Shown here: one piece after another, positions 5,996 to 11,183 of the stretch
Layout: each line of letters begins with the position of its first letter
Position numbering within the stretch: the stretch's first letter is position 1
Assembly: GCA_021736285.1 (NCBI GenBank)
Contig: JAIPGE010000029.1
Span: 1-11,183, forward strand
Length of the DNA: 11,183 nt
Direction: 5' to 3'
Origin: Candidatus Izemoplasma sp.
Lineage (GTDB): Bacteria; Bacillota_I; Bacilli_A; Izemoplasmatales; Izemoplasmataceae
Translations under genes and position numbers: made by a program
The notes under the pieces: generated by a model
Told to the model about the DNA's origin: nothing
Seen by the model: the letters and a program-made list of their open reading frames with translations, nothing else
Databases searched by the model: none

Positions 5996-6784
5996 TTAAA
6001 CTTTAAAATAAGCGATGATTCCTGGATCAGAAATGCGTGTCGTAAATGCATTCATGATGAACAGTTCTACTTCTTTTTCATTTGCTGATTTGAAGCCTAC
6101 TTTATAATCTTGTCCAATAATCAATTCAAGGTCTTCGTGGTTATATGGCAACAATAATGCGCCTTCTAATACTGAAGAATAAATGACATCGCCACCAATT
6201 AAGGTTTTAACAAGATCAATTAACAATCTGCCACCATGTGGTTTTTGTAATGCTTTGTAAACTTTTTTACCCGCCACTAATGTGTACGGTCCATCTGCAA
6301 ATGCATCTTGTAATGCCAAGACAGCTTCCGACATGCTATCAAAGATAGCCTCTGATGTTAATTCTAAATCAAATTTGTGTTCAGCTAAATCAACCAATCC
6401 ATCAATTTTAGCATCTTTACTACCATAATAGACAGTTTTTTCTTCAAAAAGCGCCATTTCTTTTGCAGCATCTTCTAACGGATCTAACACGGCATCTTTT
6501 GCGCCACGATCAATATTATCTAATTCCCAGCGATCTAACTTGAAATGAATTCGTGTTTCAAGTAACGGCTTAATATCATATACCCCAGCTTCAACATCGC
6601 CAGATGATTTTACAACATTTAAACGTCCCATTGAGATACTTTCTTTTTCAAGTCCGAGTGGGCCATTGACAAACAATGCTTTACGTGCGGTTAAATAATT
6701 TTTAATCACATCGCTTGCAGTGGTTTTAATTTCTTCCCATGCTTGGTCTGAAATCGGTGCTAAATTTTGTTTAAATAAATCCAT
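5996..6784 (-). CDS. Encapsulin shell protein (family 1, linocin/CFP29 type)
   Basis: A 262-residue protein of the usual encapsulin length with an HK97-like capsid fold. The N-terminal helix MDLFKQNLAPISDQAWEEI, GPLGLEKESISMGRL (41-55), the E-loop segment FKLDRWELDNIDRG (81-94), GPYTLV, and GQDYKVGF followed by AFTTRISDPGIIAY near the C-terminus are all family hallmarks. W86 lies in the position of the tryptophan that binds flavin in the Thermotoga maritima shell. Family members self-assemble into icosahedral compartments that take in cargo by a short C-terminal peptide. The gene starts 12 bases after the ferritin-like cargo gene, whose stop codon overlaps the AGGAGGTA ribosome site, so they are co-translated. 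Role: an iron-storage or oxidative-stress compartment in the cytosol. A bidirectional terminator follows. Confidence 0.95.
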   Translation of the reverse strand: MDLFKQNLAPISDQAWEEIKTTASDVIKNYLTARKALFVNGPLGLEKESISMGRLNVVKSSGDVEAGVYDIKPLLETRIHFKLDRWELDNIDRGAKDAVLDPLEDAAKEMALFEEKTVYYGSKDAKIDGLVDLAEHKFDLELTSEAIFDSMSEAVLALQDAFADGPYTLVAGKKVYKALQKPHGGRLLIDLVKTLIGGDVIYSSVLEGALLLPYNHEDLELIIGQDYKVGFKSANEKEVELFIMNAFTTRISDPGIIAYFKV

Positions 6785-6796
6785 GTGTCATACCTC

Positions 6797-7132
6797 CTAC
6801 TTCTTCATTGAACCGACATCTAATTCTTTATCCGGCGTATCTTCTTCGTCATCGTGATGTCCAATTGGTCCTTCTTTAAATAAGTTTTCTTTTAATTCAT
6901 CATTTAATTCTGGTATTCTCCGTCGTAAATACTCTAATGCCATAACCGCATGTTCTAATTCCTCATCTCGATTATGTTTTAAAATGTCATGTAGTGCGTC
7001 ATCTTTCGTTGCGTTCATGCGTTGATTATACCAATCAACTGCTTCAAATTCCTCAATTAGACTTTTGAATGCGCGGGTTAAATCACGTGTCTCTTCATCT
7101 AATACGTCATATGGTTCATGATACTGTTCCAT
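6797..7132 (-). CDS. Encapsulated ferritin (EncFtn) cargo protein with targeting peptide
   Basis: The true start is ATG at 7130-7132, behind AGGAGG with 7-base spacing; a longer reading from 7156 would include the ribosome site itself. The 111-residue product has the EncFtn core: SLIEEFEAVDWYNQR (24-38) and HNRDEELEH (53-61). E27, E28, W34, Y35, E58 and H61 match, with a constant offset of four, the ferroxidase and entry-site residues E31, E32, W38, Y39, E62 and H65 described for the Rhodospirillum rubrum protein. Such proteins form a ring decamer of two-helix subunits that oxidises Fe(II) but cannot store it alone. After a flexible acidic/histidine linker (92-103), LDVGSMKK (104-111) is the encapsulin-targeting peptide. 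It is the first gene of the shell operon. Confidence 0.94.
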   Translation of the reverse strand: MEQYHEPYDVLDEETRDLTRAFKSLIEEFEAVDWYNQRMNATKDDALHDILKHNRDEELEHAVMALEYLRRRIPELNDELKENLFKEGPIGHHDDEEDTPDKELDVGSMKK

Positions 7133-7159
7133 TATTATTCCTCCTTTTTTCCTCACTTT

Positions 7160-7187
7160 ATTATAACATATTTAAAATAAGTATAAA
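7160..7187 (-). promoter_or_regulatory. Promoter of the encapsulated ferritin-encapsulin operon
   Basis: On the minus strand TTTATA (7182-7187), a 16-base spacer and TATAAT (7160-7165) with a TGn extension (TGTTATAAT) lie about 27 bases upstream of the cargo gene ATG. The -35 overlaps the upstream region of the divergent phosphodiesterase promoter. No Fur- or PerR-type palindrome was evident here. Confidence 0.65.
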
Positions 7188-7202
7188 GTATTATGATTAC
7201 TA

Positions 7203-7211
7203 TGCTATAAT
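7203..7211 (+). promoter_or_regulatory. Extended -10 promoter of the phosphodiesterase gene
   Basis: TATGCTATAATA gives a TGn-extended perfect -10 (7206-7211), with no good -35. Start of transcription should be near 7218, only about 16 bases before the ATG at 7234. The same 12-mer forms the ABC operon promoter at 2561-2572. Confidence 0.6.
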
Positions 7212-7233
7212 AACAATGAAAGTGGGGAGATTT

Positions 7234-7968
7234 ATGACAAAAGATTTAACGTGGATTAAAACAAACTATTTTGCTCACCGGGGCTTATATAATAACGACG
7301 ATATACCAGAAAATACCATCGCAGCTTTTTTGAATGCGGTAGACCATGGTTATGATATTGAATGTGATGTTCGCTTAACTAAAGATGATCAATTAATTGT
7401 GTTTCATGACGAAACACTACACCGTTTAGCGCAAAAAGATATGATTGTCTGTGCACATAATTACAATGAACTTAAAACTATGACGCTTTTAGACACAAAA
7501 GAAACGATACCCCTTTTAAAAAATGTGCTTGATGCCCTCCCCCAAACAACCGCCTATTTAATTGAATTCAAACCAGTTAAATCTGCAAAACGCCTTGTGA
7601 CACTTTTTTTAGAATTAATGGATAATTATGAAGTTCCCTATGCGATACATTCTTATGATCCCTTTGTTCTGTATCAATTCAAAAAACAAGCACCTCAAAT
7701 CATTAGAGGACAAATTTCTGAAACATTTCCCAACAAAAAAGGCATCAAATATTTTTTGTTAAAGCACATGGCATTCAATTGTCTAACAAAGCCCGATTTC
7801 ATTAATTATCGGTTCGAAGATTTACCCCGTAAACAGCTTGATAAATTACGGCATAAAGGCATGCCAATCTTGTCATTTTCAGCACGAAGTGAAGCTGATT
7901 TGGCCTTTGTTAAAATGCATTATGACAACGCGGTTTTTGAACATTTTATGCCAAAAAAAAGAATATAA
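7234..7968 (+). CDS. Glycerophosphodiester phosphodiesterase
   Basis: The start is ATG at 7234 after GGGGAG; the frame is open further upstream but that would cross the promoter and the divergent ferritin gene. The 244-residue product has the GDPD TIM-barrel motifs: HRG (15-17) with PENT (25-28), the metal-binding E43-x-D45, FHD (57-59) with H58 as second catalytic histidine, and EFK (111-113). It splits glycerophosphodiesters, such as those from phospholipid or lipoteichoic-acid turnover, into glycerol 3-phosphate and an alcohol. There is no signal peptide or membrane span, so it is cytosolic. It is divergent from the encapsulin operon, with a tight shared promoter region. Its stop codon directly abuts the stop of the convergent membrane-protein gene. 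Confidence 0.92.
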   Translation: MTKDLTWIKTNYFAHRGLYNNDDIPENTIAAFLNAVDHGYDIECDVRLTKDDQLIVFHDETLHRLAQKDMIVCAHNYNELKTMTLLDTKETIPLLKNVLDALPQTTAYLIEFKPVKSAKRLVTLFLELMDNYEVPYAIHSYDPFVLYQFKKQAPQIIRGQISETFPNKKGIKYFLLKHMAFNCLTKPDFINYRFEDLPRKQLDKLRHKGMPILSFSARSEADLAFVKMHYDNAVFEHFMPKKRI

Positions 7969-7983
7969 TCATTGATTATATTC
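7951..7983. terminator. Hairpin enclosing the stop codons of two convergent genes
   Basis: Arms 7961-7970 and 7974-7983 (GAATATAATC and its exact complement) form a 10-bp stem with a 3-base loop. The stem holds the TAA of the phosphodiesterase (7966-7968) and, with one base in the loop, the TGA of the membrane protein (7969-7971). The A8 run at 7953-7960, which encodes lysines in the plus-strand gene, makes a T8 tract after the hairpin on the minus strand. It thus looks like the terminator of the minus-strand gene. The stem is AT-rich, so strength is uncertain. Confidence 0.6.
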
Positions 7984-8550
7984 AATCGTTTTTCGACTAT
8001 TATTGGCGATGTCCATATGGGCAATCTTAATATATGAAATTACCTGTGTAACATAAATAATGATTAAAATTATAACGCGATAAAAAACAAAATATTCTGC
8101 CATTAAAACTTGGAGTGGCCACGTATAAAAAAGATGGAATCCAATGTTGTTTAGAAACACAAAAAAGGCAAGTGTCACCAGTGGCTTTAACATATATCGA
8201 TTGTTATAATGGGTTGCGGTATAGATCCCTAAATAAATAAACACGACTAACGCGATTATAAAGGCAATAAGAATGATCCATGAACGCTGTGTAAAGACCA
8301 ATTGATTAAGAATCATTACCGCCCATAAAGCCGGAATGGTTCTTTTTAATATGCGATATTTTCCATAATCCGCTAGGACTAATACATAAAATACTGAAGA
8401 GGTTATGACTACTACAAACAATAATATAAACGGGAGACTCAGCAAGTTATAATTGGTGTAATAGCCAAAGCCGTTACCGACAAAAAGTTTCGTTAATAAG
8501 ACAATACTGTTCGCAATAATCAATAGTGCAATTTTATATTTTTTTGTCAT
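7969..8550 (-). CDS. Six-helix integral membrane protein, unknown function
   Basis: A 193-residue protein starting MTKKYKIALLIIANSIVLL behind AAGGAGAC (4-base spacing). Six hydrophobic spans are visible at about 7-26, 36-60, 72-89, 91-113, 122-146 and 153-177, with a short polar C-terminus ending IEYNQ and a TGA stop. Basic residues YGKYRILKR between spans 2 and 3 suggest a cytosolic loop. No catalytic or transporter motif is recognisable, and no partner lies on the same strand nearby. It shares its 3' end with the phosphodiesterase gene without a spacer, and a hairpin covers the junction. The TGA stop shows that the standard bacterial code is used. Function is unknown. Confidence 0.75.
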   Translation of the reverse strand: MTKKYKIALLIIANSIVLLTKLFVGNGFGYYTNYNLLSLPFILLFVVVITSSVFYVLVLADYGKYRILKRTIPALWAVMILNQLVFTQRSWIILIAFIIALVVFIYLGIYTATHYNNRYMLKPLVTLAFFVFLNNIGFHLFYTWPLQVLMAEYFVFYRVIILIIIYVTQVISYIKIAHMDIANNSRKTIEYNQ

Positions 8551-8812
8551 AACTGTCTCCTTAATTATTTTACATTACTTCCCAATTTAACGTGTCCTAT
8601 TATCCTTTAATAATTAACTTAAAACATGAAACAGGGATGTTAAAGTGTGCTATTTCACATATCGAAACAATTATAATCTTTGCACTAATGATTTTTGAGC
8701 ACAAAGAAAAAATGAAAATAATTGAACCCAAGAAGCGAAAAAAAGAACTCTCATTATGAGAAAGCCTTTTATATTATACCACATATTAACAATTAAAAAA
8801 ACCGAAAAAAAA
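8551..8812. other. Intergenic stretch between rplQ and the membrane-protein gene
   Basis: About 260 bases without a supported gene. It holds TATAAT-like sequences on the minus strand, including one at about 8680 that could serve the membrane-protein gene, though no good -35 is present. It also holds the hairpin at 8742-8769 and an extended -10-like TGGTATAAT (minus, 8773-8781). TGTG-N6-CACA at 8646-8659 is symmetrical but unremarkable. Only trivial reading frames (15 codons or fewer) were seen. Confidence 0.5.
8738..8769 (-). terminator. Possible second terminator downstream of rplQ
   Basis: On the minus strand TCTCAT and ATGAGA (8749-8754, 8756-8761) can pair, with an outer AAAG/CTTT helix (8742-8745, 8766-8769) across a small internal loop. 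A run of seven T follows (8738-8744). It lies about 45 bases beyond the main rplQ terminator. The one-base centre forces a slightly shorter inner stem, so stability is modest. Confidence 0.4.
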
Positions 8813-8830
8813 GCTAACCGAAGTTAGCCT
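8804..8830 (-). terminator. Terminator of the ribosomal alpha operon
   Basis: The minus strand reads GCTAAC-TTCG-GTTAGC (8813-8828), extendable by AAAG/TTTT including one G-T pair, then eight T. The C(UUCG)G tetraloop is unusually stable. The hairpin begins immediately at the rplQ stop (8831-8833), so rplQ is the last gene of the operon. Confidence 0.9.
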
Positions 8831-9190
8831 TTATTCAACAAATTCAATGATGGCCATTTCTGTTGAATCTCCACGTCGTGGCCCCATTTTATAGATACGT
8901 GTGTATCCACCATCGCGTTCAGCAAAGCGTGGTGCAATATCATCGAATAATTTTTGTAATGCGTTTTTATCACCGGCAGCAAGTGTTCTCACAGTTTGAC
9001 CTGCTTGACGACGAGATGCGAGGGTGTTTTTCTTACCTAGAGTTACCATCTTATCCGCTAGACGCTTTAACTCTTTTGCTTTTGTCGCAGTTGTTGTGAT
9101 CCGTTCATGAATGATCAATTGTGTCACTAAATCACGAAGCATTGCTTTACGTTGATCACTTCTACGGTTTAATTTTCGATATCCGCTCAT
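8831..9190 (-). CDS. rplQ: 50S ribosomal protein L17
   Basis: A 119-residue protein of normal bacterial length, starting MSGYRKLNRRSDQRKAMLRD and containing the family segments LIIHERITTTATKAKELKRL (26-45) and the C-terminal GGYTRIYKMGPRRGDSTEMA with an IIEFVE ending. L17 sits on the large subunit near the peptide exit tunnel. It starts 12 bases after rpoA, with AGGAGG in that gap. The operon stops here: a UUCG hairpin follows the TAA at once. Confidence 0.97.
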   Translation of the reverse strand: MSGYRKLNRRSDQRKAMLRDLVTQLIIHERITTTATKAKELKRLADKMVTLGKKNTLASRRQAGQTVRTLAAGDKNALQKLFDDIAPRFAERDGGYTRIYKMGPRRGDSTEMAIIEFVE

Positions 9191-9202
9191 GAATTATACC
9201 TC

Positions 9203-10162
9203 CTATGTATGTCTTGCAAGTGAGAGACTTAATTCATCGAGTTTGGTCTTCACTTCTTTGAGTGATTTCTTACCTAAGTTACGTACTTTCATCATATCTT
9301 CTTCCGTTTTCTCAGTTAACTCTTCAACGGTATTGATACCAGCGCGTTTTAGACAATTGTATGACCGTACTGATAAATCTAAATCTTCAATTTGCATTTC
9401 TAAGATTTGAGAGTTTTGTTCGTCTTCACGTTCAACCATAAACTCTTCTTCTTTTATTTTTTGACTTAATTCAACCATAACATTCAAGTGATCAATCATC
9501 ATTTTTGAAGCAGTGGCAATTGATTCCTGTGGTGTTACAGCACCATTCGTCCAGATTTCAAGCATTAATTTATCATGTGAAGCGTCACCACTAGAAGCTG
9601 GGCTAACATCATAATTAACACGTGTCACTGGTGTGTATATACTATCAATTGGAATAACACCAATCATACTTCGATTGATAAACTGTTTGTTTTCATCAGC
9701 ACTGACATATCCGATTCCGCGTCTTGCGGTCATTACCATTCGGAATTTTCCAGAACTAACAGTTGCGATATGTTGATCTTCATTGATAATTTTTACTTCA
9801 TTATCGCAAATGATGTCTTTTGCAGTAACTACTTGAGGTCCGTCAACATAGATTTCCAATCGTTTTTCTACATCTGGATCGTCACTATCAATATTCAGTA
9901 CAACTTCTTTTAAATTCAATACAATGTTTGTCACATCTTCAACTACGCCATCAATGCTTGAGTATTCATGGTCGACACCATCAATTTCAACATTCACGAT
10001 CGCAGATCCTGGTAAAGAAGATAAAAGAATACGACGCATTGAGTTACCTAGTGTAATACCATACCCACGTTCAAGGGGTGTAATGATAAATTTACCATAG
10101 GTATTGTCGTCATCAAGTACTTCGATCGATGTATTTGGTTTCTCGAATTTTAAATCTTTCAA
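9203..10162 (-). CDS. rpoA: RNA polymerase alpha subunit
   Basis: A 319-residue alpha subunit. The N-terminal domain (about 1-230) carries the dimerisation and assembly hallmark LERGYGITLGNSMRRILLSS (30-49). After a charged linker (about 235-250), the C-terminal domain carries SVRSYNCLKRAGI and NLGKKSL, the surface that contacts UP elements and activators. The start codon is TTG (10160-10162), behind AAAGGAGG with 7-base spacing; the next in-frame ATG falls at residue 42 in the conserved core, so TTG is the only workable start. It begins 27 bases after rpsK. A TTG start may lower alpha output relative to its ribosomal neighbours, which is inference. Confidence 0.97.
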   Translation of the reverse strand: MKDLKFEKPNTSIEVLDDDNTYGKFIITPLERGYGITLGNSMRRILLSSLPGSAIVNVEIDGVDHEYSSIDGVVEDVTNIVLNLKEVVLNIDSDDPDVEKRLEIYVDGPQVVTAKDIICDNEVKIINEDQHIATVSSGKFRMVMTARRGIGYVSADENKQFINRSMIGVIPIDSIYTPVTRVNYDVSPASSGDASHDKLMLEIWTNGAVTPQESIATASKMMIDHLNVMVELSQKIKEEEFMVEREDEQNSQILEMQIEDLDLSVRSYNCLKRAGINTVEELTEKTEEDMMKVRNLGKKSLKEVKTKLDELSLSLARHT

Positions 10163-10189
10163 TAGATTCCCTCCTTTAGATTACTACGC

Positions 10190-10591
10190 TTATTTATGAG
10201 GCCGTTTTGGTGGACGACACCCATTATGTGGAATTGGTGTAACATCTTTAATTGCAGTAATATCCAATCCAGCAGTTTGTAAACTACGAATTGCTGCTTC
10301 ACGTCCAGGTCCTGGACCTTTCACTGATACTTCTACGCGTTGTACACCGTGATCCATCGCTGCTTTTGCACATGCTTCTGATGCTAATTGTGCAGCAAAC
10401 GGCGTTGATTTACGACTACCTTTATATCCTAATGCACCAGCACTGCTCCAGGCAATTGCATTTCCATTAGGATCAGTAATGGTAATAATTGTATTATTGA
10501 AAGTCGAATGAATATGTGCCACTCCGGAAGGAATATTTTTTTTCACACGACGTTTCTTTTTAACTCTTTTTTTAACTTGCTTACGTGCCAT
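10190..10591 (-). CDS. rpsK: 30S ribosomal protein S11
   Basis: A 133-residue protein with a lysine/arginine-rich start (KKRVKKKRRVKKNIPSG), the core AHIHSTFNNTIITITDPNGN, GPGPGREAAIRSLQ, and the end DVTPIPHNGCRPPKRPHK. S11 lies on the platform of the small subunit near the mRNA exit. Its AAGGAGG ribosome site overlaps the rpsM stop, and it starts 14 bases after rpsM. The last residues PHK differ from the common RRRV ending, a small variation. Confidence 0.97.
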   Translation of the reverse strand: MARKQVKKRVKKKRRVKKNIPSGVAHIHSTFNNTIITITDPNGNAIAWSSAGALGYKGSRKSTPFAAQLASEACAKAAMDHGVQRVEVSVKGPGPGREAAIRSLQTAGLDITAIKDVTPIPHNGCRPPKRPHK

Positions 10592-10605
10592 TATTTACTT
10601 CCTCC

Positions 10606-10971
10606 TTATTTTTTCTTATTCGCTACCGTACGTTTTGGACCTTTACGTGTACGTGCATTATTTCTTGTTTTTTGTCCGCGTGTTGGTAGCCCTTTACGAT
10701 GACGTATTCCTCGATAACTTCCAATTTCTTTTAGACGTTTAATATTCATATTAACTTCTCTTCGTAAGTCACCTTCAACCTTAACGGTTTCTACTTGTGT
10801 ACGAATACGAGATAATTCATCTTCTGTTAAATCTTTTGTTCTAGTACTTTCGTTAACATTTGCTTCTTCTAAAATCTTTTGTGCCGTTGATTTTCCAATC
10901 CCAAAAACGTAAGTTAACGAAATTACAATTCGTTTATCACGTGGGATATCAACACCTGCTATACGTGCCAT
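10606..10971 (-). CDS. rpsM: 30S ribosomal protein S13
   Basis: A 121-residue protein starting MARIAGVDIPRDKRIVISLT, with YVFGIGKSTAQKIL, the helical middle, and the basic tail GLPTRGQKTRNNARTRKGPK typical of S13. It sits in the head of the small subunit and contacts the P-site tRNA and L5. The start follows GGAGGTG with 8-base spacing, and the gene begins 18 bases after rpmJ. Confidence 0.97.
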   Translation of the reverse strand: MARIAGVDIPRDKRIVISLTYVFGIGKSTAQKILEEANVNESTRTKDLTEDELSRIRTQVETVKVEGDLRREVNMNIKRLKEIGSYRGIRHRKGLPTRGQKTRNNARTRKGPKRTVANKKK

Positions 10972-10989
10972 TTATCGTGCACCTCCTAT

Positions 10990-11103
10990 TTATCCTTGTC
11001 TCTGTTTGTGCTTTGGATTCTCGCAAATAACCATAACTTTACCTTTACGCTTGATTATTTTACATTTATCGCACATCTTTTTTACACTTGGTCTTACTTT
11101 CAT
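10990..11103 (-). CDS. rpmJ: 50S ribosomal protein L36 (zinc-binding form)
   Basis: A 37-residue protein beginning MKVRPSVKKMCDKCKIIKRK and ending KHKQRQG. C11, C14, C27 and H32 form the zinc ribbon, so this is the C+ form rather than the zinc-free paralogue used during zinc limitation. L36 is a small component of the large subunit. It starts 23 bases after the infA stop, with AGGAGG nine bases before the ATG. Gene order infA-rpmJ-rpsM confirms the call. Confidence 0.97.
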   Translation of the reverse strand: MKVRPSVKKMCDKCKIIKRKGKVMVICENPKHKQRQG

Positions 11104-11126
11104 AATATAATTCCTCCTCTGGAGCG

Positions 11127-11183
11127 CTATTTTTTCTTATGACGGTATGTAATGCGCCCACGTGTTAAATCGTACGGTGACAT
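11127..11183 (-). CDS. infA: Translation initiation factor IF-1, C-terminal end (cut by the window edge)
   Basis: Only the last 18 codons are inside: MSPYDLTRGRITYRHKKK then TAG. SPYDL-x-RGRI-x-YR is the conserved end of bacterial IF-1, an OB-fold protein that binds the 30S A site during initiation. The first methionine seen is an internal residue, not the start. The gene is upstream of rpmJ in the standard operon order. Confidence 0.93.
   Translation of the reverse strand: MSPYDLTRGRITYRHKKK

Noticed and set aside
7133..7156. Eight-residue extension of the ferritin cargo (MRKKGGII)
   Set aside because: Those codons contain the AGGAGG ribosome site of the ATG at 7132, which also fits the EncFtn N-terminus.
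7069..7233. 55-residue N-terminal extension of the phosphodiesterase
   Set aside because: It would run through the divergent ferritin gene and both promoters; the ATG at 7234 has a ribosome site and fits the family start.
8646..8659. TGTG-N6-CACA symmetry like a CRP site
   Set aside because: Not placed relative to a convincing promoter, and CRP-type regulation is not expected here; probably chance.
8863..9410. Plus-strand frames of 78 and 73 codons
   Set aside because: Both are antisense shadows of rplQ and rpoA with no ribosome site or family likeness.
10508..10702. 64-codon plus-strand frame
   Set aside because: Antisense to rpsK and rpsM; composition reflects the complement of lysine/arginine codons.
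1..11183. CRISPR arrays, tRNA or rRNA genes, insertion sequences
   Set aside because: No regularly spaced repeats, cloverleaf-like sequences, transposase frames or flanking inverted repeats were seen.

Overview
The window is AT-rich bacterial DNA with strong Shine-Dalgarno sequences, very short gaps between genes, and a ribosomal alpha operon in the order infA-rpmJ-rpsM-rpsK-rpoA-rplQ. TGA is used as a real stop (gene at 7969-8550) and tryptophan is read from TGG, so this is not a UGA=Trp mycoplasma. Together with a LacI-regulated GH94-type phosphorylase, this suggests a low-GC Firmicute or an Acholeplasma/Izemoplasma/Haloplasma-like relative. That placement is an inference from style and gene content; no marker gene was searched.

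Left part (1-2460, minus strand): a small one-helix membrane peptide, then a LacI-family repressor with its own terminator, then a disaccharide phosphorylase (GH94 type) that runs off the left edge. The phosphorylase has its own sigma-A promoter with a CG-centred palindrome between the -35 and -10, which looks like the repressor's operator. The module reads as regulated uptake and phosphorolysis of a beta-glucoside, probably laminaribiose or cellobiose.

Centre-left (2540-5115, plus strand): a three-gene ABC-2 export operon (ATPase and two permeases related to each other) with a short-leader promoter and a strong terminator. A 31-residue amphipathic peptide gene (5131-5226, minus) converges on it. 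A secreted acidic protein with an LTxxQ-like motif (5427-5930, plus) follows, with a bidirectional terminator behind it.

Centre (5996-7968): an encapsulin nanocompartment operon on the minus strand. An encapsulated ferritin with a C-terminal targeting peptide is followed 12 bases later by the encapsulin shell gene. Iron is likely oxidised by the cargo and stored inside the shell. A glycerophosphodiester phosphodiesterase gene diverges from it through a compact back-to-back promoter region. The phosphodiesterase gene converges tail-to-tail, with no spacer, on a six-helix membrane protein (7969-8550, minus).

Right part (8813-11183, minus strand): the translation/transcription operon with the tail of infA, then rpmJ, rpsM, rpsK, rpoA (TTG start) and rplQ, closed by a UUCG-loop terminator. 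The best candidates for a second look are the encapsulin/ferritin pair, the two unlisted small peptides, the hairpin that holds both stop codons at 7961-7983, and the orphan secreted protein with repeats upstream.
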